A stretch of DNA of 64,000 bases from Tubulanus polymorphus (GCF_964204645.1 NC_134029.1:20168450-20232449); one strand, 5' to 3'; positions 32,401 to 45,012 are shown, counted from the stretch's first letter. Numbers and translations are program-made. The notes: generated from the letters alone by a model not told the origin.

Positions 32401-35102
32401 TATCATGTAAAAGACCAAAATATGATGTTTACTCTGGATTTCTCATAAACTGAATGAATTTTTTTCAGTCCCAAATGATCCGAATTAAGTAGGTTCTATC
32501 TACTGTATCAGGTCGTCGTATGAAACCTACTTTTTAATTTTTCGATCTGCATCAGAGCCTTATCGGTGTATTTCTGCGCCTTATCCATATAGCCGGCCTG
32601 CATCGAATGCATTACCGTTACCTAAAATACGAACCGGTAAAGATTCAGGTATCACCAGACACAAAAAATCGCCACACACAGGGTAATTAGCTATGATTCT
32701 TTACTTTACTCACCAGATAGACTAGAACGCACATGTGTTCTTTCGGTAGCCACTGAAACATGTCGCCCGACTGGTTGGGCAGCGGTTCTAGAAATTTCAT
32801 CAGATTTTAAAGAAATTTAGCATCAAGCGTGTTAAATGGTAGTTCATATGACCAGATTAATGTGGAAATCAATAAACGATTCACTCACCATCATCAGTAT
32901 GGGCTGCGGTGATAGTCTGAATACTCTGCTGTAACTGTTTCAATGATGGTTTGACGCTTTTTACCTGAATTTAGAATTTAGCGCGTAGATATTCAAACCG
33001 TAAATTTCACATTTTTTGTAATAAAGGAAGATTACAGATCATGAACGGCTAGCAATGCTTCGAGAACGCACCTGACCAGCCATAAGAAAATGGCAAACTT
33101 GAAGTACGAGGAAATATATTTTCAGCGATTCCTTCCAGCTGGTCTGTCCGGTGAACTGTTCGATTAACTGCGCGGCTAATGATAATACGCTGTGTACTTC
33201 GTTCAACTTCTTTTCAATCAACAAAATCTACATTGAACGAATATAGAAAACGGTTACAGTTTCTTTCGAGATGTTATTTCTTCTTATGTCTACGCATTCT
33301 ATGGCAGGATGATAGGGCGTCAAATACATGACAGTCGACTCCGGTCAAGTTGGATCCATGAAAATTTGTCGAAGTTTGTTGGTAGGCCCTACACATAGCC
33401 ATACAGTACACTCTGTTCAAATCGGATCTGTAAGGACTGTAAAAATGTGTCCGACTTGAGTAATATCCGAGTTGGATGTAATTCATATACAGTGTCCCAA
33501 TAAACATTCCAACTAACATCCGAATCGAACGGTTATCAGAGTTTATCGGATCCAACTCGAGTGTAGTCTACTGTTTATAATCATTGCGTCAGAAAATATT
33601 TCAACTAACATTTATCCGACTTCAGAAGTAGATGAGCCAAGCCTTCTTATAATATAGATGATAGAATAGGCCTATAGCCATTTTTGACTGAAGAGAATTT
33701 GCAGCCACATTTTACTGAGATGAAAATGAATTCAATATTACCATTCCTTTGCTGAGTAAGAACAGAATGCGAGTGTGTTCGGCTCGTTTGACGTGTGAAA
33801 ATTCGGCACCGACTCCTAATAGTTCGCTAGCCGACACGAAATCCTTCTCTAAAGTGTGCAGTTGCTGTAAAATGAAGGCAAGATCTACAGAGATGTATAA
33901 ACACTTGTAAGTCTGAAGTTCCAGGGCCCCTACGGATCAGTCATTCCTGCATATAAGGAGTTTTGTGAGAAAATTTCAAATTTCATGGAAGCGCCTGCAT
34001 CACTTTAAATATCCCAATAAAAGTAGATTCCTCCTGAACCGATACTGTTTATCTTGGTAAAACCATTAATTCTGTGGTTTTGTAAGAAAATTTCTATCCT
34101 TTGCACTACCTAAATTCGGTTCTAATTTGGTAACCACCTAATTGGGTAAAAACAAATTCCAACTGTATCAATTTAGGCAGTTTTCAATTTTAGGTGTTTT
34201 AAATGAGTTTCAGGCATTTTTCTCAAATGAAAGGAGGTTCATGCACCTTCTTAGAAGGAGTTTATAAGGAAGCAAGGTATCATAGGAACCCTGTGGTCTT
34301 TAGGGAGAGATATAAATGACTTACCGCCAATTGAAATAACAAACGACAATGCCAATACGCCGACTGCTGAGATATTTCGATCGCTTTCCTTAATATAGCT
34401 TTCACCGGATGCATCTGGCCCTGAAGAAATTATCAAAAATTGGAATAAGTGGCAAAAGCAAAAATATATTTCATTTATGACGCCCGTTTCTTGCTTTCAG
34501 CCAAAAGTTACCTGCTTCTCATAAATTTGCGCTAAAACGCTGGCGGCTTCGAATTTAACTTCATCTAAAGATACAATCTTCACAAAATAATTAAGGATAT
34601 AATTTGCTGACATATTTGATACTATTATCTTAAAACTAAATGTGATAATCCACTATTCGTATTAGGTACTTATTAATTTTTGCAAGGATACGGTCAAAGA
34701 CAAATTCCACTGGAAAGAAAATGAGAAACATTTTTAAATATATGATAGATCAGTCCGATCGTCAGTTTTAGTCTCACCCAAACGAACGCTACAGCGATCG
34801 ACAAAACTGGGAATACTTACCGCTTTTTCCAGATGAGTCCGAGCCAGATCGATGTTTTTGGTGTGACTGAACAGGATGCTACCGAGTTGCAGATGAGTTC
34901 TGGCTTCGATTCTCGGATTCGGTTTGAAATTGAAGATCGCCTGTAAGCACTGGATGCACAGTCGTATGTTCGGCGGATTCGACGTGCGGAAATTCTCGGC
35001 CAGGCCCAACAACGCCGAATACCAGGGCTCGAATTGCGGAGTTTGAGCCGTCGGGGGAGGGGGAGGCTGAGAAGCTGCAGCGGCTGGATTATTGTTCGCC
35101 AT
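29432..35102 (-). CDS. MAU2: MAU2 (SCC4) cohesin loader subunit
   Basis: Sixteen exons in transcript order: 35102-34821, 34577-34512, 34420-34325, 33864-33742, 33227-33072, 32964-32889, 32787-32714, 32621-32531, 32281-32178, 31809-31732, 31635-31570, 31480-31353, 30875-30798, 30705-30594, 30104-29886 and 29497-29432. Phases close at every junction and the sum is 604 residues (human 613). Conserved blocks include [90 protein letters not shown] and PEHNLI. The N-terminus is Asn/Ala/Pro/Gln-rich and poorly conserved, as in other animals. Family knowledge: a TPR-like superhelix that wraps the NIPBL N-terminus and loads cohesin onto chromatin. The exon 2 acceptor is the least certain boundary. Introns hold at least five miniature elements. 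Confidence 0.97.
29582..29804. mobile_element. Diverged 'CAGGGGCGGATTTAGG' MITE in MAU2 intron 15
   Basis: Ends are cagcggctgatttaggg and ccctagatctacaccctg, and the following words (aatggtctcggg) match the element at 10658-11026. Confidence 0.65.
30250..30515. mobile_element. piggyBac-like MITE in MAU2 intron 14
   Basis: The element is bounded by TTAA on both sides, with inner ends cacattcactgcca and agcagtgaacctg, imperfect inverted repeats. The TTAA boundaries suggest a piggyBac-derived element, distinct from the CCCTTTCAGTGC family at 36565. Confidence 0.55.
32338..32507. mobile_element. Tc1/mariner-like MITE in MAU2 intron 8
   Basis: Ends are tactgtaaaacctgctta and aagtaggttctatctactgta, inverted repeats. 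It shares cccaaatgat with the element at 13108-13371. Confidence 0.55.
33331..33574. mobile_element. MITE with long inverted ends in MAU2 intron 4
   Basis: acagtcgactccggtcaagt at the left is matched by the complement of actcgagtgtagtctactgt at the right, followed inward by ttggatcc and its complement. About 28-base inverted ends and no credible coding content; the minus-strand open frame across it is a chance frame. Confidence 0.7.
33922..34293. mobile_element. 'CAGGGCCCCTAC' MITE in MAU2 intron 3
   Basis: Left end CAGGGCCCCTACGGATCAG, right end catAGGAACCCTG. A second copy in opposite orientation is at 39278-39713, where the left-end sequence appears as its reverse complement (aggaatgactgatctgtagg). 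Confidence 0.65.
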
Positions 35103-35958
35103 CTTGTTTACTACTCACTTGCCACAGATCGATTCGATTCAAGATTGAACCCGGAAGTAAGTTGATTTCTTTTTAAACTTGCCTTTTCTCACTAATAACG
35201 CTCGCTATTCCGATTTAAGGCGACTGGATATAAATCTTTGATATCATATGATTAAGATTAAAGCTGTAGTTAGTATTTTTCGGACCGTCAGGCTTCGTAA
35301 TCTCCTAAAATTAAGCTGCAAATTTATCATCTCAATTAAGTTAAATTCAATTTTACTTTATTTGACATACCCCTAAACAACAAACTTGCCATAACTAAAG
35401 GCATTTTTATTCATGCAACGCATATCGCGGAAAAAATTCATCTTTTTCAGCGAGTGCCTACAACTATTAGTTTACAACGCCCATTTACCAGGCCTAAAAT
35501 TTAGGCCTATTCAACTCAAAATGTGCCAATGCGAGAAGGCCTACTTAACGCAGCTAAATTGCTCTTTGTTCAAGGCAATTTGCAAATTGGCACCTGTGTG
35601 GCAGTTAAGATCGTTAATAGATCAAAAAACAAAATTGCAGCTTTTTTGATCGCAGAAAATTCAGGCTTACGGGTCTAGAGGGTAGAGTCATTTATAAAAG
35701 GCGATTCGATTTGTACCTAAATGATAGCTATCAACAGAGTAAAGCGATCTGATACGAGTCGCTTGAATAAAAATGCTGTAGACCTAAGCTAGATTAGCTT
35801 AGAGTAACCAAGTCATTGAATGGTGTTCAATGATAACCAGCCGCCCTAACAATCCCCAGGCCATAATCATCTATTTGTTTGGCCTCTAATTGATTACTTT
35901 TCTTTGTAGGTCCAGAAAATAGTGTGACTTTCGATGGATATTTGTTATTAGAACTTTG
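35103..35958. promoter_or_regulatory. Shared upstream region of MAU2 and TMEM60
   Basis: These 856 bases separate two divergent start codons. Promoters for MAU2 and for TMEM60 (possibly also EXOC1) should be here. The TMEM60 leader is probably spliced: cttttctttgtag at about 35897-35909 looks like an acceptor. No TATA box stands out. Confidence 0.45.
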
Positions 35959-36342
35959 ATGGCAGTTCTCCACCGAGCTCTGTTTTCATGGTTCATAGCT
36001 TTGGTGTTCATCATCCTGCTCGCGTTGCGTCTCGACTCGAAAGTTCCGTGGAATTGGTTCATCATTTTCACGCCGCTGTGGATATTCGACGCGATCATCT
36101 CGTTTTACCTGCTCTTCAAACTGATATCGCACTATCGAAACGGCTACGACTCGACCGACCTGTCGATCAAGCGGAAGATCTGGTTTCTGATCGCTCTGTT
36201 CCTGAAACTGACGTTTCAAGTTTTATTGTGCATCAGACAAGAATATTTCCCGGCGAAAATCGAATTGTATTACGTTATGATACCTATTTGGATTTTATTG
36301 ATCGGTTCAATCGGTGACGTATTTACGAGTTTAACGTGGTAA
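35959..36342 (+). CDS. TMEM60: TMEM60 four-pass membrane protein
   Basis: Intronless coding region of 127 residues from the ATG at 35959 (human 133). Four hydrophobic segments lie at about 7-24, 31-55, 74-92 and 103-118, and the family signature is plain: LxLDSKVPWNWFIIFTPLWIFD, then KRKIWFLIALFLKLTF and a final YVMIPIWILLIGS. The function of TMEM60 is not established. The stop is 23 bases before the EXOC1 start codon, in a different frame (phase +2 relative), with no room for a separate promoter and 3' end. The two may be expressed from one transcript. Confidence 0.93.
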   Translation: MAVLHRALFSWFIALVFIILLALRLDSKVPWNWFIIFTPLWIFDAIISFYLLFKLISHYRNGYDSTDLSIKRKIWFLIALFLKLTFQVLLCIRQEYFPAKIELYYVMIPIWILLIGSIGDVFTSLTW

Positions 36343-36365
36343 TCGTCGGTAATCTTCTCTCGAAA

Positions 36366-39300
36366 ATGTCGAGAATTAACGTCGTGTTGCAGAGGGATGT
36401 CTTTCTTCCCGATATGGAACGTTTGATCGCGTTTGTTCACGTATTCAAAGGCGGCAAAAAGAAGAAAACAAGTTTACTATGCCTAGCAGGTAACGATAGC
36501 GACCATTTGAAAATTTTGGAACGTTGACACTGTCGTAGACTGCGCCTAGTTGAAATTAGACCTGTTAAACCTTTCAGTGCAACTACACTGCAGTGCAGTG
36601 TATTAGATCGGCGATGAATTTTGCTAGTACACCGCATCGCGGAGTATTGATGTTGTTAATGATTAGTTTTTATCTCTATTCAAAGATGGCAGCACCAGTC
36701 AAAGCATAATATTAGTAACTAACTATACACCACGCTGCGGTGTAGACGCACTAGCTGTATGCCCATTATTCAATGCATTTTTAGAATTTTCAAATTATCT
36801 CCAGCACTTTTAGATATCAATAAGTCAGCACTAAAAGGGTTTAAGCCACGCCACATCTGTTGAATTCATTGCTTCCGGATTAAAGATAAATAGATTTAGT
36901 AGGCCATTTGGACTGAGTTATCTTTGATGGGGTATCTCTTTATCAATTTCTAAGCATCAAAGATATCATGTAATAGTATTTACATCTTTTTATGATGTTT
37001 GGAAAATTGAATTGTTTTTGTAGTTACTACTGAAAAGCCAGTACAAGCGACTATCTATCAAGTCAAGAAATCGGAAAAAGTGGACAGTTACAAGAAAAAA
37101 TGTCAGTGGCCACTGAGATTGTTAAAACTCGTTGACGGAAAAGATGCAAAACAAGTGAGTCATTTCAGTGGACTATGATTTAGAATCTTGAAACTTTGTA
37201 AATCGATGCGATTGAGACTATCACTTTTTAAAATGATGAAATAACATTGAGCAATTAAACTTAAGAAAATTGCCTATAGGAATCACCTGGAATTCTCGGT
37301 TACCTCTGTGCGCCTTTCTTACTCTGGAAAGGTGCACTGCAAATAGTGAGTAAAATGTTCGAATGTTACAGTAACCAAGAAATGTAGGAGACATAAGAAC
37401 AATTATCGATTGTATACATCTATATAACAACAAGGGTGGCCACTTACCATACCTGCAAATCAGAGAAAGGTCAGGGAATTGATTATCTTTTCTGTTAAAA
37501 AATTCAGGGAATGTGTAAAAAAAAAGCTAAGAGGGAAAAGTCAGGGAAATTTGTTGAGATTGCTATACCGCGTGCAAAACAGTTTCCATCAATGTCTTAC
37601 GTATTTAACTGTGTTAATTAATTGGATTCTTAACAGATCGGGTCAGGGGAAATAACGTGCATGTCAGGGAATAGTCAGGGAAAAAGAAAGTCAAATAAAA
37701 GTGGCCGCCCTTTAATCCAAGAGTGATGACTTTGGTACAAGAGCGTTCATTACGAAATTATATACCGGTAAAAGTAACTTTTAAAAGCATGTTATTGTGT
37801 TGTACAGGAGTCACCAGCATTGCTGGATAATTTGTTTTCACCTTTCGAAGAGGTAGGTTTAAATGGCAAAACCGATATATTTATTGAAGAACTCATATAC
37901 ACTGGTTCTTACCTTGGGACGCGTTAATCAATTTCAACATAGTTCTCATATCCAAGGTGTTTTTCTACATTCATTATTTTGTATCACCCTCACTTATAAT
38001 TTTCATAATTTTTTTTCCGCAAAACATATAGGCCTAACGAATATCTTCATTTTCTTTTTTGTTTGACTACCTTTAATTTTTCGAATTCACTGCCCTCCCC
38101 CTCCCCCTCCTTTGTATTCATGTAGGCCTTGATATGAAAAATATCAAGAAAGCCGTGACTGGTTGAAAAATCATGTTTGCGGTTCACTATTATTTCTCTT
38201 TGTCATTAATAATTTTAATGACATTGAATAACGTTTTCAGGGAAAAAAAGATGGGTGGAAGGATTCCACAGGAAAAAAGAAAAACAGTTGTTTAAAATTG
38301 ATATCGTGGGTTATTCTTAATGATATTCATCAAGACAAGGAATAGTCTTAACTATTAACATTTTTCTCTTTCTTTATTCATTCATTCACCCATGTGGAAT
38401 TTTACAGAAATGCTTCGATATGGACCTTCACATTGACAAGCAAGTTTATAAGTGGGTGTCCGGCAACCGTGCAGAACGAGATTACTTCATCACAAGTTTA
38501 TTCAAGGTATGGCAGATTTACTAATACATATGTAAAAAATCAATTTTTGAAAAAAGCGGATTCGAATTGAATAAGGTTGAAATGATTTGTTGTTCTATTA
38601 TTGCATGTCGAAAGCTGTCGAAGAAACACGTTTCACCCCAACCCGAATTTGTGAATGTGCCATCCCATATATTGGAGGGTATGTTACACGATGATGATCC
38701 TAGCCTTGCCTACATCAACCATTTTTCAACGGATTTCATTTTCAGTTGATCTGTAGGCCTATTACCCTGCAATTGATATACAAAACACTTTGTAATTTTC
38801 ACGTCGAAGTATAATGCATTAAAACCAGTTGATGAAACACTATTCTGTGTTGTAGAGAGAATCCCACAAAAATAACGAAAATGTAACTGAAGCTAATAGT
38901 TTATTCAACGTTTCGACTATATCCTAATAGCAATCTTCAGGAATAATGTATATCCGCTTCAACACCGATATATAAAAGCTCCTGTTCTCGTAAACGTCAT
39001 TCAATCTTGGCCCAAAATCATATCGCTATCTTTCGATAATTTAGAGGTTGCGGTGATCAGTGACACTGTGCGTTTGGCTCCGCAAGGCGATGATATATCT
39101 GTAGCTAGCGATGATTATCAGGCGTTGTCGACGAAAGAAGAAACGGACCTCGAAACGTTGATGTCGCAGTGCGAGTTCTCTATCAGTAACGCAGAGGCAT
39201 TCGCTGAACAACTGTCAAAAGATTTGTCCGTCTTGGATGGGGTACGACATGCGCATTATACGACATTCCACGTATTATAGGGTCCCTACAACTCCTTGAT

Positions 39301-42300
39301 TCCTTAAAATCTCCTTCTAAACTGAAAGTACTTTTAAAGGTGCTTGAAACTCCTTTGATTTGAGCAAAATGCCAGAAACTCCTATAAAACTCCTTCAATT
39401 TTGAAAAATAGGCAGTTCGATACTTTAGAAGTTGTACATTAGACTAAGCCTAAAATCAGTACAGTTCGAATCAGGATCTTTTTGTTACCCTATTAGGTGG
39501 TTACCAAATGGAAAACCAAGTTTAGTAGTATCAAGGATAAAAATTTGCTTATAAAAACACTGTATTAACGTTTTACCGAGATAAACATTACCGATTTAGG
39601 AGGAGTCTACTGTAATTAGAATACAAAAGTGATATAGATGCTTTCTTGAAATATGTAATTTTTCTCCTTAAAACTCCTCATATCCAGGAATGACTGATCT
39701 GTAGGTACCTTGTATAAACAAATCAACATGATAAGCATTGGCAAAAGAATGTGCAATTAATGTTTCTATAGGAAAATATCCATTCAATAATGGGTTCTGA
39801 GGATCAAGTGAACACATTGATGCAGCTTCTGGAAGATGGAATAAACGAAGCGCAAGCAATCGAGGAAAAATTGGACGCTTACGACGAGTTTCTTAAGGTA
39901 AAGGGCTGCTTAAGGTATTTCAAGAACAAGCACAATGATTAATGGATATATTACAACGCCAGATGTTACTTATCAATTGAATATGCTTGACTTAAAATAC
40001 GAGTATCAAAAATATGCATGAAATGTTTGTCTGTGATTTATATAGGGTTTACTCCTACCATATGTCTGATTCTATACATTAGCCTTGCTTAGAAAAAATA
40101 AAGTTAGTTCATCATAGGAATCTGTCAGATTTTATCTCCAAAATAGGTTTTTCCGAAAGATCTTATGCCAGTTGCTCAAAAGTTGGTTACAGTTAACCAG
40201 TGGATAGTTGACATAGCGACAATTAAAGGTTTATTGTTACTGTGGTATTTATCCACCGGCTATCTTCAACCACCCTTTGAGCAACTGACCCCTTGTATTT
40301 TGGTTGGGTTCGTAAAAAGTCATTAATCATTACTAAGCCACATATATTTAAGCCACTCGGAGTTCACTGTAGTTGAAAAGCCCTTCAAGCATTACATATA
40401 TGATATAGAATAAAGAGATGAATCGTTGTAGAATATGAAAGATTTGATGGAAACAATGAAGGAAAAAGATGCATTGATTCACATACAGAACCGGAACCAC
40501 CAGCGTCTGCTAGAGAGGCTCGACTCGTCCATTGTAAGTAGCTGAAATCACGTTTCAACGTAACACAGTTAAAAGAGTACAAGTTTTTCTTAACTTACAT
40601 GAACTACCGGTACTGTAAATTTTTGTATTTTCTATATTTATTGAATCTAAAAATAAAAACGGTGATTGGCAATCCTATGTCAACTGATTTTCTGTTTTGT
40701 GTGTAAAGTCCATACAAATCGTATGTATTTATATTATTGCGCGTATCACTATGACAAATAAAAAAATTAATAATGATTATACCCGGTAATAGTATTTATA
40801 TGTGAATTTGATTATTTTAGAACCAGTTAGATTTGCAGCATTCTGAAGAAATGGCCCTGCTCGGTGGTGACTTGACTTCGCCTAACGGTATTTCTGAATG
40901 TACAGCTGCTGCTGAAACTTTACAAGGCTGCATTGACTCAATCGCTAAACTTCCAAAAGGTAAATGACATACTCTAAATTCAGTTAAGAAAATGGGTTTT
41001 TTTTGCTACGCAAAACTAGAGCCCTTTGGCAAATTTTTTTTTTTTCGTTTTAGGAATGAATAAACTAAAAGCAATTCAAGACCAGGAGAAGCGTTTCAAT
41101 AAGCTAAGAGCTAATTTCGCGAAGCGTCTTTCCACTCATCTCAACAAGTTCTTCATACACCTGGTAAAACAATACTTATTAGATAGTCAGGGTGGCTACT
41201 TGCCTGGGAAAAGTCAGCGAATTTTCTTTTCTTTAAAGAAGTCAGGGAATATTTAGGGAATTTCGTAAAACTTCTAAAAATCAGGGAAAAGTCCGGGAAA
41301 TTTGATGACATTTCTAGATCGCGCATAATTTCCATCTATGTGTTACGTATTTTACTGTGGCCACCCTGATAACTTTTCAAATGAAACACTTTTCTGTAAA
41401 TTCCAACTCTGATATCAAGTGTCAAGGTCTGCTTGAAAGGAGTTTTTCGGTATTCTCAATTTTAGGGTAATGAGCTCGGAGAAACATTGAACCGATATAC
41501 GCAGGATCTTTCATTGCCAAAACATCATTCTAGTCATCGCGATCTGCTGCCCTATGCTGAAGTTATGCTGTGGTTGAAAGGAGCTGATCCAACCAGCTTC
41601 TCCGAGCTGGCCAAGGTAAAAAAGGCTTCCCCGAGATGAAAAAAAAAACAGCTTTTTAGCCGAAAGGTCTCGATTTACTGTTTCACTTTGTAGGTTTACA
41701 CGAAAAATCTGAGCCGAATCTATGAACGGGAAATAAAAGAATTCATGGATCTTGCTCGACAGAAACTAACCCCCGTGAAAGACAAAAAAGGAATAGGTAA
41801 AAACCTTATGATATTTTTCCGAAATTGAAAACTCATTATTCATCATCTACACAATATTAAGCTTTGTTTTATTGATGTTATTTGAACATATGTTTCAATC
41901 TGACTTCAGTATTTCCAGCCTCGCGAGGGTCCGGTGGCTCATCGCAAAGTTTGAATAAAGATCGCAACGGACGTGCGTCTTCATTCCAGGACACTGATTC
42001 TTACCACGGGTCGGAAATCGATTTGACATCTCGAGCTAAATTTGACCAGGTACTAAAAATGTGATGATTGATTATACGGAGATCTGTGTCTTATTTAAGG
42101 CCTTTTTTTTGATAACTTGGTTTATGGGGTAGACCTATTAAAATATCATTTCGAAGGAGGAAATAAAAGTTTATACAAAATTCACTCAGTGAGATAAAAT
42201 CACTTTTTGAAGGAAGAGGGAACTGTTGATATACATATGCCCAAACAAATGATTCTTGGAAAGTTCGAATTCTGCACACAGTGATCAAAAAAGAACCTTG

Positions 42301-45012
42301 TTTTCTTCAATTTTTTCATCATTCAAGCCAGGATTCTCATTCGGCGGTGGTGACAAATTTTCTTTTTTGCTCGTTTTTTCACTGAATTTGTTCCACAGAC
42401 AAAAATTTTAAAAAAAATTTTTTAACGTTTTTTCAAATTTCGGAAGGCGGTTCCCGTAAACCAAGCTATTAAAAAAAAGGCCTATAGAGAAAGCATTGTT
42501 GGACACGTGTGTGTAAATTACCCTAAAGAATTTATCGTTTTCTTTACTTTTGATGACAGATATTTGAAAAGGTATTGTGCGAATTGGAACCTGTTTGTCT
42601 AGGAGAACAAGAGTTCTGTATCAAATTCTTTCATATATCCACCGAGCCCGTGCTCGACGTGCTCGATTTGACGGAAAGCGGGTCGATAACCTCCGAGGAA
42701 GAAACGTCTGACAAGGAAAAACGAAAAGCGCTGTACGTTTTTGGACTTCGGATGAATAGTCGTTGAGTTACGTCGTGAATATGTGAATTGTGTTAATGCG
42801 ATGAATTTGATTTTTGTAGGAAAATGATCAACGAAGAATTGAGACACATGATGGTTGAGCTGTTCCCGTCTCTAGAATCTGAACTGATGAATTTGATCGC
42901 GTTCGGTGATAAAGTCGACCCCTTGTAAGTTTAGTAAGAATGCAAGGATTTCAATGAGATTCTATGTGTTATCAACAATAATATGTAGAAAATCCCATAA
43001 TAACAATGAAAAAATTATATAAAGTCCGAAAATGTTTCCTTGAGCTAGTAGTTTATTTTACGTTTTGATCATATTCTGATAGTCATCTTCAGGAATGTCA
43101 TCTTCAGAAGAATTCCTGAAAAAATTATTGTGTGATTTTCTACACATTATCGTCGCAACACGGATATAGCGTTTTATCAACGGTTAAAACATTATCAACA
43201 TTGATCAAAACTAAAGATCTCATCGCATATTTCAGCAATTCCATGTACATGTTGGTACGCATGAACCAACACGTATCCAATACGCAAGACGCCGGTTCGT
43301 TTCTCAGCATGATCTTCGGCAGTTCGTTGATTCACATTAAACGCAACTTCGACAAGTTCATCGCGATGCAAATACAGATCATCGAAGACACCAAAGTCTC
43401 GAAGAAAACGCGATGCGGAGTTCTGTCATTCGTGAAGAATTTTGAGGTACTGGCTGTTGAACGAGATACCGATGATGGACCCGTCTCTAAGATCTCTAGA
43501 ATTCAAAAATAATTTTGAAAATTTTGATGGTTACATTTCAATCTTTCGGACGATTAGTCAAATCAATATAACCACTACCATTTGATGCCACTGATGCCAA
43601 TTCTCTTCGAAACGCCATTAATTTTCTGCTGTATTTTGAAATTCCAGGAATTCGCCAATCAAGCTGAGATTATATTCAAGAACTCCGAACGACACACTGA
43701 CCTTGAAAAAGCTTACATCCGTCTGGTGAATACGATATTCCAACAAATTGCTAAATTGGCCGCTGAACAACAAAAAAGTCCTCAAGAAGTCATTCTAATG
43801 GGTTAGTATACAATTTTTTCTCAGAAAAGTGCCCTGAGAAATATTGCCATTGTATTTTCAAAAAGGCATTGTAAAATTGCAATGGGAGCATGTGCTCCTG
43901 TCTGGATCACCCCTGGAAGAGAATGATGATTTTAATATAGGAAAGCGCTGTTTTTTTTTGTCTATTGTAGAAAACTTCCATCGAATGTTAGACATATTGA
44001 GTCAGATGAGATTAGCAATACTCGAACCGCAAAGAAAAGAAGCCAAACTGAAATATTCCGAAAATCTATCAGCCTACGTCACTGCCTACCTGGGAAGACC
44101 TTTAGAAAAACTAGGTGTAAGTCTCGAACGTATTATTGCATTTATATGTTCTAGATGATTCCGCTGGTCATCACATTTCGATATCAATTTTAGATTTTCT
44201 TCGACGGAATCGAAAGCCGAGTTGCTGCCGGTGTCAAAATGGAAGAGGTCGGATATCAATTGGCATTTAGTAAACAAGAAGTGAAGAAAGTCATCAAAGA
44301 ATATCCCGGCAAAGAGGTACTAGTTACGTCCATTTAGAACTATGTTTGATCAGTTTCTTGCCTGTTCTTACGGTTAATGAATGTACATTCCACTTCAGGT
44401 GAAGAAAGGTTTGGAGCATTTAAGCAAGAAAGTTGAGAAGCATCTTTGCGACGAAGAAAACTTATTTCAGGTCAATATCGAAATAGCCCCTAACTAAAAC
44501 GTAGTAGAATAGTATTACGATAGAATAGAATTGTCAGGTTGGCCACTTTCCTGGAATCAGGGAAAAGTCAGGGAATTTTGTAAGAAAGCTAAAAATCTGG
44601 GAAATATTTTTAGATTGCTAGATTGTACGAAAAAAGTGTGCATGCTAGGGAATAGTCAGGGAAAAAGCAAGTCAAATAAAAGGGGCCATCCACCCTGATT
44701 TATATACATAATGTTTGCAAGCTTCCTGTGTAGGCCCTATTACTTTTCTAAACGAAATAACCCAATCCTCCAATTATTAAGATTATTTCACAACTGGTCC
44801 GCTGCAAAAGGAGCATAATTGTGTCCAGTTTTCTCAAGATTTCTGTCGCGTTAACGTTGCAGGTGGTTTGGTTAAACATGCAAGATGAATTCATCAAACA
44901 GTACAAATACTTCGAGACGCTGATACAACAGTGTTATCCGGGATCTGGAATATCGCTCGAATTCAATGTCAATGACATTCTGCAATATTTCTCAGAAATA
45001 GCCGTCAAATAA
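36366..45012 (+). CDS. EXOC1: EXOC1 (SEC3) exocyst subunit
   Basis: Twenty exons: 36366-36489, 37024-37154, 38408-38506, 38615-38678, 39045-39241, 39772-39897, 40432-40533, 40821-40959, 41054-41163, 41466-41615, 41694-41796, 41910-42049, 42560-42732, 42820-42924, 43236-43446, 43648-43801, 43971-44116, 44194-44316, 44399-44470 and 44863-45012. Phases close throughout and give 872 residues (human about 894). The N-terminal PH-like, lipid-binding domain shows LQRDVF and FKGGKKKK. Coiled-coil regions follow ([19 protein letters not shown]), then the CorEx-type helical C-terminus ([58 protein letters not shown]). Family knowledge: it tethers secretory vesicles at the plasma membrane with the other seven exocyst subunits. 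A 45-base in-phase cassette at 37808-37852 could be an extra exon. An in-frame stop at 36315 precedes the start. Confidence 0.97.
36565..36844. mobile_element. piggyBac-like MITE in EXOC1 intron 1
   Basis: TTAA, then acctttcagtgca on the left and tcagcactaaaagggt, then TTAA on the right. The body shares caccgc...gcggtgtagacgcact words with the copies at 51183, 55880 and 56829, in reverse orientation. Confidence 0.8.
37432..37712. mobile_element. hAT-like 'AGGGTGGCCACT' MITE in EXOC1 intron 2
   Basis: Left aagggtggccacttacc, right aaaagtggccgcccttt. The body repeats gtcagggaaa words. Confidence 0.75.
37808..37852 (+). other. Possible cassette exon of EXOC1
   Basis: These 45 bases are flanked by a good acceptor (gttgtacag) and donor (GTAGGT), are open in the right phase, and would add 15 residues between KDAKQ and KCFDMD. 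Human EXOC1 has no such insertion at this point, so it is either an optional exon or a chance match. Confidence 0.35.
38862..38946. repeat. Dispersed repeat in EXOC1 intron 4
   Basis: gaagctaatagtttattcaa followed by gtttcgactatatcctaatagcaatcttcaggaat is matched by 43045-43096 (gagctagtagtttatttta ... atagtcatcttcaggaat) in EXOC1 intron 14. Confidence 0.5.
39278..39713. mobile_element. 'CAGGGCCCCTAC' MITE in EXOC1 intron 5
   Basis: Left AGGGTCCCTACAACTCC, right gactgatctgtaggtacctt. It is a copy of the MAU2 intron 3 element (33922-34293) in the other orientation. Confidence 0.6.
40167..40293. mobile_element. Palindromic 'GCCAGTTGCTCAAAAGTTGG' MITE in EXOC1 intron 6
   Basis: Left gccagttgctcaaaagttgg, right tttgagcaactgacc. 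The body has an inner inverted pair (accagtggatagttgaca and tatccaccggctatctt). Full-length example of the family. Confidence 0.75.
41188..41368. mobile_element. hAT-like 'CAGGGTGGC' MITE in EXOC1 intron 9
   Basis: Left CAGGGTGGCTACTTGCC, right TGTGGCCACCCTG, 181 bases with the usual gtcagggaa words. Confidence 0.8.
44535..44697. mobile_element. hAT-like 'CAGGTTGGCCACT' MITE in EXOC1 intron 19
   Basis: Left CAGGTTGGCCACTTTCC, right GGGGCCATCCACCCTG. It is the third copy of this family within EXOC1. Confidence 0.7.

Noticed and set aside
33274..33555. 93-codon minus-strand frame in MAU2 intron 4
   Set aside because: It is contained in a miniature element with long inverted ends, and such elements do not code.
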